DNA of 8,948 nucleotides, taken from positions 1-8,948 of the forward strand of contig CAYJLO010000100.1 in the NCBI GenBank assembly GCA_964370835.1, given 5' to 3'. Position numbers and translations under genes: made by a program. Below the pieces are notes generated by a model. The model made no database searches, was not told where the DNA came from, and saw only the letters and a list, made by a program, of their open reading frames with translations. Origin of the DNA: CAYJAD01 sp964370835 (lineage in GTDB: Bacteria > Desulfobacterota > Desulfovibrionia > Desulfovibrionales > Desulfovibrionaceae). Each line of letters begins with the position of its first letter. Positions within the stretch are counted from its first letter, which is position 1. Of the stretch, positions 1 to 5,052 are shown one piece after another.

Positions 1-40
1 CTCTAATTTCCAACAAAGTATTATAATTGGTTCTTTTGAA

Positions 41-100
41 GGGGAGGGTTTGGGAGGGGAAACTTTTTTTCCCTAAAAAAAGTTTCCCCTCCCAAAAAAA
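41..100. terminator. G-rich tract and 22-bp perfect hairpin beyond dapF
   Basis: Positions 49-70 pair without mismatch with 75-96 around a 4-nt CCCT loop. The outer part of the stem is G/C-rich and the inner part is a T7/A7 block. The structure begins ten bases past the dapF stop, so it most likely ends or stabilises the 3' end of that transcript. Neither strand has a T-run directly after the stem, so it is not a textbook intrinsic terminator. The T7 lies inside the stem instead. The left arm overlaps a G-quadruplex motif at 41-59 (G4-A-G3-TTT-G3-A-G4). I recall similar long hairpins recurring in Desulfovibrio genomes. Positions 1-40 show nothing recognisable. Confidence 0.6.
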
Positions 101-105
101 GTACA

Positions 106-933
106 TTACACCAATTCTCCATTAAAGACGGTGGTGGCGCCGCCGGTCATGAAAATGTGGTCATTTTCTGCCCAGCGAATATGTAAGGTGCCGCCTAGTA
201 GATGAATGTTTACATCTCGTTCGGTTAAGCCAAGGCGCGCGCATACCACGCCCACAGCACATGCACCAGTACCGCACGCTTGAGTTTCGCCTGCGCCGCG
301 TTCCCATACGCGCATGCGTACGTTGTTTCTATCTTGCACTTCAATGAATTCCACATTGATGCGTTCAGGGAAGAGAGGGTGATTTTCTATGGCAGAGCCA
401 AGGGCTTCAATGGCAAAATCATCGAGATTTTCTCCTTGAATAATCACGTGTGGATTGCCCATGGATACACAAGATCCCACATATTTTTTGCCAAGAGCCT
501 CAATGGTGATTTCCAAGGCTGTGTCGGCTTCATGCTTTACGGGAATACGAGCGGGCACCCACTCTGGTGTCCCCATGTCCACAGTGGCACCTGTAACCAC
601 ATCATTTTCCATGATGAGGCTAATGATTTTAATACCGGCCAATGTTTCCACTGTGAGTTCCGGTTTATCCACAAGACCATGCTCATAGGCGTATTTGCCC
701 ACGCAGCGAATGGCATTGCCACACATTTGGGACTCGCTACCATCACTATTAAACATGCGCATGCGCACGTTAGCCACTTCAGAAGGAAGAATAAGTACAA
801 GGCCATCGGAACCAATGCCCTTATGTCTGTCGCTCACTTGTATGGCCAAAGCGGCAGGATCGCTCACGGGGCTGATACGTGCATCCATATACACATAATC
901 GTTACCAATGCCGTGCATTTTTGTAAACTTCAT
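106..933 (-). CDS. dapF: diaminopimelate epimerase DapF
   Basis: This cytoplasmic enzyme interconverts LL- and meso-diaminopimelate without a cofactor, in the lysine and peptidoglycan precursor pathway. The N-terminal MKFTKMHGIGNDY is the family signature. The two catalytic cysteines are present as acid/base partners: Cys71 in MCGNAIRC and Cys220 in ACGTGACA. Substrate-binding blocks GSDGLV (41-46), MGNPH (158-162) and ERGAGET (211-217) are in order. At 275 aa it matches the usual length of about 270-280. An in-frame ATG nine codons upstream exists, but I chose the start at 933 because AAGGAG sits six bases before it and the family N-terminus begins there. It is the last of three minus-strand genes and has a 144-bp upstream gap that may hold its own promoter. 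The product call is secure. Confidence 0.97.
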   Translation of the reverse strand: MKFTKMHGIGNDYVYMDARISPVSDPAALAIQVSDRHKGIGSDGLVLILPSEVANVRMRMFNSDGSESQMCGNAIRCVGKYAYEHGLVDKPELTVETLAGIKIISLIMENDVVTGATVDMGTPEWVPARIPVKHEADTALEITIEALGKKYVGSCVSMGNPHVIIQGENLDDFAIEALGSAIENHPLFPERINVEFIEVQDRNNVRMRVWERGAGETQACGTGACAVGVVCARLGLTERDVNIHLLGGTLHIRWAENDHIFMTGGATTVFNGELV

Positions 934-939
934 GGCCAA

Positions 940-945
940 CTCCTT
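940..945 (-). promoter_or_regulatory. Shine-Dalgarno site fixing the dapF start
   Basis: On the minus strand the sequence reads AAGGAG, then TTGGCC, then ATG. This strong site with a 6-nt spacer selects the ATG at 933 over the in-frame ATGs at 951 and 960, which lie at or upstream of it. Confidence 0.85.
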
Positions 946-980
946 ATACATTTTATACAAAAAGGTAGTTTTTTCTAGTA

Positions 981-1020
981 CTTATAAAAAGCACTTTTTC
1001 CAAACAAGTTTTGAAGTATA
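981..1020 (-). promoter_or_regulatory. possible dapF promoter region
   Basis: The 144 bp between the HAD gene and dapF are very A/T-rich. Read on the minus strand they contain TATACT (1020-1015), a good -10 match without a convincing -35. They also contain TTGTTT (1007-1002) with TATAAG (986-981) after only 15 bp. A small AAAAAGTGCTTTTT dyad lies at 999-986. A 12-bp A/T-rich direct repeat (atacattttata on the plus strand) occurs at 946-957 and 1052-1063. None of these is strong. I see no clear terminator after the HAD gene, so read-through into dapF is also possible. Confidence 0.25.
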
Positions 1021-1077
1021 CAAGAAAAGGTTAAAAAAATCACACAAAAAAATACATTTTATAATTTGCTGATATGA

Positions 1078-1713
1078 TTATTTATTATCCTTAATCCACT
1101 GGTTAAGCCCCAGTAAATCTTTTTCCCAAGGCCACCGGCCCCCTTCAAAGTATGAGCCGCGCCCATAAAATTGCGTGCCGCAAGCTTCGGCGGCAATCAT
1201 ATCAGTGCTGGCATCTCCCACCATGAGCACGTCGGCAGGATTAGCCTTGGCCTTGATGATGATGCTTTCCAAGAGGGGCGTTTTGGAAGGGGGTGCGCCG
1301 CAAATTTCCGTGAAATATTGATCAAGATTGCGTAAGGGCAATATGTGATCCAGTTCCGCTTGCGAGGCACCGGAGCATACGTAGATGGGCATTTTTCCAG
1401 CCCATGTGGTGAGTACATCTTCAATGCCGGGAACCAGAGGGCATTTTTTTATAAGGTCAAAGGTGAGGGATTCAAATTTGGTGTTCCATTCTTCTTTGTC
1501 TGATTGGCTGAAGGTTTTCCCAAGGATTTCTTCAAAGAACCATGCAAATTTCACGAGGCGATTAATACCTCCATGCATGATGTGGTACAGTTGCAAACGC
1601 TCCGCGGCCTCTTGACCGTAGGGTAGACCCATTTCGTAAAAGGCTTTGGTTTTGATATCCATGCTTTCAAGGATGACACCATCACAATCGAGGACGAGGG
1701 TGGATATGGGCAT
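1078..1713 (-). CDS. HAD-superfamily phosphatase (subfamily IA type), substrate unknown
   Basis: This is a 211-aa cytoplasmic haloacid dehalogenase-fold hydrolase, probably a Mg-dependent phosphatase acting on a small phosphorylated metabolite. All four motifs are present. Motif I is DCDGV, with nucleophile Asp9 and acid/base Asp11. Motif II is Ser114 in VCSGAS, motif III Lys144, and motif IV GDASTD at 166-171. A helical cap lies between motifs I and II (about 17-90). The N-terminal DGVILESMDIKTKAF and the cap segment HGGINRLVKF resemble a HAD group I remember as widespread and uncharacterised, rather than true Gph phosphoglycolate phosphatase. The start is supported by GGAG five bases before the ATG. 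The gene lies between the sel1 gene and dapF, and that context does not reveal a substrate. Superfamily assignment is secure; a specific function is not offered. Confidence 0.88.
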   Translation of the reverse strand: MPISTLVLDCDGVILESMDIKTKAFYEMGLPYGQEAAERLQLYHIMHGGINRLVKFAWFFEEILGKTFSQSDKEEWNTKFESLTFDLIKKCPLVPGIEDVLTTWAGKMPIYVCSGASQAELDHILPLRNLDQYFTEICGAPPSKTPLLESIIIKAKANPADVLMVGDASTDMIAAEACGTQFYGRGSYFEGGRWPWEKDLLGLNQWIKDNK

Positions 1714-1737
1714 GAGATCTCCTTTTTTTGAAGGTGA

Positions 1738-1763
1738 TTGGCGAAGGTGCCAAATGTATTATG
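1738..1763 (-). promoter_or_regulatory. possible promoter and small leader hairpin of the HAD gene
   Basis: On the minus strand CATAAT (1763-1758) is a 5/6 match to a -10 box. CTCACA (1787-1782) lies 18 bp upstream as a poor -35. Just downstream, TTGGC and GCCAA (1753-1749 and 1742-1738) form a 5-bp stem with a 6-nt loop about 25 bases before the start codon. The evidence is sequence match only. Confidence 0.2.
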
Positions 1764-1772
1764 TGTGTTGAT

Positions 1773-1826
1773 AAAAATACGTGTGAGAATCACGCTTCCT
1801 GCAAAGAAATGTTCCTTTTGCGGAAG
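1773..1826 (-). terminator. possible weak terminator after the sel1 gene
   Basis: Starting 12 bases after the sel1 stop codon, CTTCCGCAAA pairs with TTTGCAGGAAG (1826-1817 with 1805-1795, one bulged base, 11-nt loop). A second small stem, GTGA/TCAC (1793-1783), follows. The minus strand then reads TATTTTTA at 1779-1772. The combination could slow or partly end transcription, but the last stem is too short for a confident intrinsic terminator. Confidence 0.3.
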
Positions 1827-1837
1827 TCATGTGGATT

Positions 1838-3457
1838 TTATTTACTTTCTGCGGGACTTTGCGTGGTATGATATACCCTTGGAATCATGTACATGAGCCC
1901 CACTTCATTTTTTTGTGGCACGTATTGTGTAGCCACAATGACATGGCCTAAATTCCATAAATAGCCCTGCCCCTGTTCACCGGCAGAAGGCTTGCCAAAA
2001 CGACTTTCCACCATATTTTGCACGGCTTTGGCATGGTCTGGAGTGCTGGCTTTATAGTCAATCTTTAAGAAACCCATTTCTTGTCTGGCTTGGGGCGTGC
2101 TTGGCATGTTCGGTTCACCCTTGGCACTGACGGGCCCTTTGGGGGAGGCGCCGTAGCAAACCGCCATTTGATGTGCGCCGGGAACAGAATTGGTGAGATC
2201 GTACACGTCACAAATGAAGTTAATGTCTTCGCGTAATGCTTTGACCTTGGATACAGAAAGGGCAGAGCGCATTTGCGCCCGTGTGAGGCCTTGCTCACCA
2301 GCAAAATCAGCTCCAAAAAGCGTGACTTTGGGAAAGCCTTTATCTCCAAAAGTTTCCTTGCTCATGGCGAAAAGTTCTTCTTGAGCACCTTTATGCCCGG
2401 CCATGGTGGCACCATAGAGGAGTAGAGTGGCTCTTGATGGGGTGCGAGGAACACCCTTACCCACGCGGTATAAATGCCCAAGGCGTGCTTGAGCTTCCAC
2501 ATTGTGCCCAGCGGCGGCCAGACTATACCATGCTGCGGCGGTGCTGTCATTTTGCACCACGCCTTCACCGCGTTCATACAAAACAGCCAAGAGATATTGT
2601 GCATCGTGTTGGCCTAAGTCTGCGGCTTTTTGTAACCATGTGGCAGCAGTGGCCACATGTTGCGTGCCTCCACGCCCTTGTGCCAGCATGCGACCTAAGT
2701 GATACATGCCGTCTTTATCATCGCCTTCAGCGGCCAAACGAAACCACATGACTGCTTCTTTACTATTGAGCAAAACGCCCTCACCGCGATCATACATAAG
2801 GCCCATGGCTGTCATGGAGCCTGCGTGGCCTTCCTTGGCTAGAGCACTCCAAAGGCCAATGGCTTTTTTAAAATCGTCATTGGCATAGGCTCGAGTGGCT
2901 TCCAAAAAACTTTGCTCTTGGCGAAGTCGTTCTTGCGCTTCTGCCATTTCCCTTTGTCTTTGGGCTTCTTGTTCTTTACGCAGGGCTTCTTGCTTGCGTG
3001 CTTCTTCAATTTCCGCCGCTGTGGGGGCTGAGGGAACTAAGGTTGGTTCAGGGGTAGCTGTCTTGGGTGGAAGAGGTGAAGGAGCAAGTTCTTTTTCTTG
3101 TACAGAGCTGCCCGTATTTGGTGAGGCTGTGGGGACAGGGGCCACACTGGGAGCCACAGAATTATAAATATCCATTCCAGACGCAGGGCCTAGCGTTGTT
3201 TGAGTATGGGTGATGGGAGGGTGATTTGTGCCAGCAGGGGGGGGCGTTGGCGTAGCACCTGATGTGGAAGCTCCCAAGGTGGGCGCAGTTAATGTGGGAG
3301 GTGGCAATGTGGAAGGGCCCAGAGTGGTGGCCGGGGGGGGAATGTCTTGATCTGATTGGTTTGCGGCTGCAAAGGCTGTTGAGGCCGTGAGCCACGGTAC
3401 AAGGCTTAACGCGCAAATGTGAAAGACAATGTATAGTAAGGAGAATTTTTTTTTCAT
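1838..3457 (-). CDS. exported Sel1-repeat protein with proline/threonine-rich linker and uncharacterised C-terminal domain
   Basis: This 539-aa protein is predicted to be periplasmic or secreted. Residues 1-30 form a signal peptide: MKKKF, a hydrophobic core, then AFA as the likely signal peptidase I site, with no lipobox Cys. A Pro/Thr/Ser-rich linker follows (about 34-147) with TLG[PA] motifs at 45, 60 and 88. A charged Glu/Arg/Gln-rich coiled coil spans about 148-185. A TPR-like helix pair (188-210) leads into four 36-residue Sel1 repeats (about 211-355) with the usual AMGLMYDRGEGV pattern. The remaining 180 residues are a domain I do not recognise. It has two cysteines (416, 434) that could pair in the periplasm, and the block RFGKPSA...GYLWNLG near 486-504. 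Sel1 repeats usually mediate protein-protein contacts. The start follows an AGAGGA site. Two C8 tracts lie in the linker-coding part. Confidence 0.85.
   Translation of the reverse strand: MKKKFSLLYIVFHICALSLVPWLTASTAFAAANQSDQDIPPPATTLGPSTLPPPTLTAPTLGASTSGATPTPPPAGTNHPPITHTQTTLGPASGMDIYNSVAPSVAPVPTASPNTGSSVQEKELAPSPLPPKTATPEPTLVPSAPTAAEIEEARKQEALRKEQEAQRQREMAEAQERLRQEQSFLEATRAYANDDFKKAIGLWSALAKEGHAGSMTAMGLMYDRGEGVLLNSKEAVMWFRLAAEGDDKDGMYHLGRMLAQGRGGTQHVATAATWLQKAADLGQHDAQYLLAVLYERGEGVVQNDSTAAAWYSLAAAGHNVEAQARLGHLYRVGKGVPRTPSRATLLLYGATMAGHKGAQEELFAMSKETFGDKGFPKVTLFGADFAGEQGLTRAQMRSALSVSKVKALREDINFICDVYDLTNSVPGAHQMAVCYGASPKGPVSAKGEPNMPSTPQARQEMGFLKIDYKASTPDHAKAVQNMVESRFGKPSAGEQGQGYLWNLGHVIVATQYVPQKNEVGLMYMIPRVYHTTQSPAESK
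3237..3244 (-). repeat. C8 homopolymer in sel1 coding strand (Pro72-Pro74)
   Basis: Eight consecutive C residues on the coding strand (G8 on the plus strand) encode Pro-Pro-Pro as CCC CCC CCT in the linker. Tracts of this length are prone to slippage. Loss or gain of one base here would remove the Sel1 repeats and the C-terminal domain. Confidence 0.9.
3333..3340 (-). repeat. C8 homopolymer in sel1 coding strand (Pro40-Pro42)
   Basis: A second run of eight C on the coding strand encodes Pro-Pro-Pro as CCC CCC CCG, shortly after the predicted signal peptidase site. Another PPP at residues 52-54 is encoded by mixed codons (CCA CCT CCC), so the pure C runs are not forced by the amino acid sequence. 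Confidence 0.9.
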
Positions 3458-3528
3458 AGCATCCTCTTGGCGTGTTACAGGGGGGCTTTAGCAAGGAAGC
3501 TTTGGCCTTTATGAATACTTTTTTCTGG

Positions 3529-3557
3529 TATATAGCGTGCTTTGCAAGAAGTTGCAA
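3529..3557 (-). promoter_or_regulatory. putative promoter of the sel1 gene
   Basis: Read on the minus strand, TTGCAA (3557-3552) is separated by 17 bp from TATATA (3534-3529). Each box matches the sigma-70 consensus at 4 of 6 positions. Transcription would start near 3522 and give a leader of about 65 nt that includes a C6 run (3485-3480). Confidence 0.4.
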
Positions 3558-3558
3558 A
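3541..3558. promoter_or_regulatory. 18-bp dyad in the divergent promoter region, candidate operator
   Basis: TTTGCAA and TTGCAAA are perfect inverted arms around a GAAG centre. The dyad covers the proposed -35 box and part of the spacer of the sel1 promoter, and the -35 of a possible rimO promoter. A protein bound here could therefore affect both directions. No regulator can be named from the sequence. Confidence 0.4.
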
Positions 3559-3579
3559 ACCTATGTATGTGCTTATATG
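3552..3579 (+). promoter_or_regulatory. putative distal promoter of rimO
   Basis: The self-complementary TTGCAA used as the sel1 -35 is also followed on the plus strand by TATATG (3574-3579) after 16 bp. Initiation near 3586 would give a rimO leader of about 107 nt. Box matches are only 4 of 6 each. Confidence 0.3.
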
Positions 3580-3644
3580 AGATAAAAGGGATGTTTTTTT
3601 GTGTGATGCTCTGTAAAACCAAGGACGGCCATGGGAAATTATGG

Positions 3645-3673
3645 TTGAATTTCTTAAGAGTTTACGCTAGTAG
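3645..3673 (+). promoter_or_regulatory. alternative proximal promoter of rimO
   Basis: TTGAAT (3645-3650) and TAGTAG (3668-3673) are spaced by 17 bp, but the -10 box matches at only 3 of 6 positions. Use of this site would leave a very short leader of roughly 13 nt before the rimO ATG, with only a weak GAGA ribosome binding site near 3682. Confidence 0.2.
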
Positions 3674-3692
3674 CCCCCTACGAGATATTATT

Positions 3693-5006
3693 ATGAAAAA
3701 AATACGCGTTTATACCATTAGCCTTGGCTGTCCCAAAAATCGTGTGGACACAGAGCATGTATTGGGCTCTTTACCCCTCCCCATAGAAGCGACTCCGCAT
3801 ATGGGGCGTGCTCACATGATTTTTGTGAATACGTGCGGCTTTATATTGCCTGCCATAGAAGAATCGGTGAAAACCCTCGTGGACATCGTGCACCATATTT
3901 CTGGTCTAAAAAAACGCCCCCTCTTGGTGGTGGCGGGCTGTCTTGTGAGCCGTTTTGGCAGTAAAGACTTGGCCCAAGACTTACCAGAAGTGGATGTATG
4001 GCTCCCCAATGCCACCATGGATACATGGCCCCAAGAGGTGACCAAGGCTCTCGGCCTAGAAAGTCAGCTTGTGGTGCCAGGGCGTCTTTTATCCACGCCT
4101 AAATCCTATGCTTGGCTTAAAGTCAGCGATGGATGCCGTCATGCTTGTTCTTTTTGCACCATTCCTTCCATTCGCGGTAAACATCGTTCGGTGCCTGCGG
4201 CCACATTGGTGGAAGAGGCCAAAAATGTTCTGTCCCAAGGGGTAAAAGAACTTGTGCTTGTGGCACAAGATGTGAGCTCGTGGGGAGATGATTTAAGCAA
4301 GGATGGCGAACAGAATTTGCGCACTCTAGTGGAGCAACTTTTGCCATTACAAGGGCTTAAATGGCTTCGTCTCATGTATTTATATCCTTCCGGATTGACG
4401 GAAAATACATTGGCTTTCATGAAAGAAGCCAGTGATGGCGGTCCCTTATTGCCGTATTTTGACATACCCATGCAGCATGCCCATGAAGATATTTTACAGC
4501 GCATGGGGCGCCCCTTTGCCAAAGATCCGCGTAAAGTGGTGGATAGAGTTCGCTCTTTCATGCCGCATGCGGCCTTGCGTACGTCCTTCATTGTGGGCTT
4601 TCCTGGCGAGGAAGAAGAACATTTTGCCAGCTTGCGTGATTTCGTCATGAAAACGCGGTTGCATCATGTGGGTGTTTTTGCCTATGAGGCCGAAGAGGGC
4701 ACACGAGCTGCTGTCATGGACGGGCAAGTGGATGCCGAGGTTAAAGAAGAGCGCAAAGCACAAATTATGGGCATTCAAGCGGATATTTCTGCAGAAATTT
4801 TAGAACAAGAAGTGGGTAAAGACCAAAGCGTGCTGGTGGATAGCGAGCATGAAGAATGGCCCGGTTTACATGCGGGACGTGTATGGTTTCAAGCACCTGA
4901 AGTGGACGGTATTACCTATATTAGCGGGCCCGGAGTAAGTGTGGGAAATATGGTCACTGCCAACATAGTTGAAAGCAGTGAGTATGACTTAACTGCCCTC
5001 ACATAA
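3693..5006 (+). CDS. rimO: ribosomal protein S12 methylthiotransferase RimO
   Basis: This radical-SAM enzyme adds a methylthio group to the conserved Asp of ribosomal protein S12. The N-terminal methylthiotransferase domain binds an auxiliary 4Fe-4S cluster through Cys13 (SLGCPKN), Cys48 (NTCGF) and Cys83 (AGCL). The radical-SAM domain has Cys148, Cys152 and Cys155 in DGCRHACSFC, followed by TIPSIRGKHRS. A TRAM-type domain occupies about 375-430. SLGCPKNRVDTE and IPSIRG favour RimO over the tRNA enzyme MiaB. At 437 aa the length is typical. The frame stays open for 52 codons upstream to 3537, but those residues have no RimO character, so I start at MKKIRVYTISLGCPKN. The ribosome binding site is poor. 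The acyl-CoA ligase follows after 46 bp with no terminator, which suggests co-transcription. Confidence 0.95.
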   Translation: MKKIRVYTISLGCPKNRVDTEHVLGSLPLPIEATPHMGRAHMIFVNTCGFILPAIEESVKTLVDIVHHISGLKKRPLLVVAGCLVSRFGSKDLAQDLPEVDVWLPNATMDTWPQEVTKALGLESQLVVPGRLLSTPKSYAWLKVSDGCRHACSFCTIPSIRGKHRSVPAATLVEEAKNVLSQGVKELVLVAQDVSSWGDDLSKDGEQNLRTLVEQLLPLQGLKWLRLMYLYPSGLTENTLAFMKEASDGGPLLPYFDIPMQHAHEDILQRMGRPFAKDPRKVVDRVRSFMPHAALRTSFIVGFPGEEEEHFASLRDFVMKTRLHHVGVFAYEAEEGTRAAVMDGQVDAEVKEERKAQIMGIQADISAEILEQEVGKDQSVLVDSEHEEWPGLHAGRVWFQAPEVDGITYISGPGVSVGNMVTANIVESSEYDLTALT

Positions 5007-5052
5007 GAATTGTAATATTTAAGATTATAACTTTGTAAGAAGAGAGCCCTGT

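Noticed and set aside
280..978. 232-codon open frame on the plus strand across dapF
   Set aside because: It is antisense to dapF, whose catalytic motifs are intact. The predicted protein is His/Phe-rich and low in normal protein character, as expected of a shadow frame.
3537..3692. N-terminal extension of RimO by 52 residues
   Set aside because: RimO proteins begin close to the SLGCPKN motif. The extension is unlike the family and spans the proposed promoter boxes.
3693..5006. assignment as the tRNA methylthiotransferase MiaB
   Set aside because: SLGCPKNRVDTE at the N-terminus and TIPSIRG after the radical-SAM cysteines match RimO. MiaB typically has VVPYTRG there.
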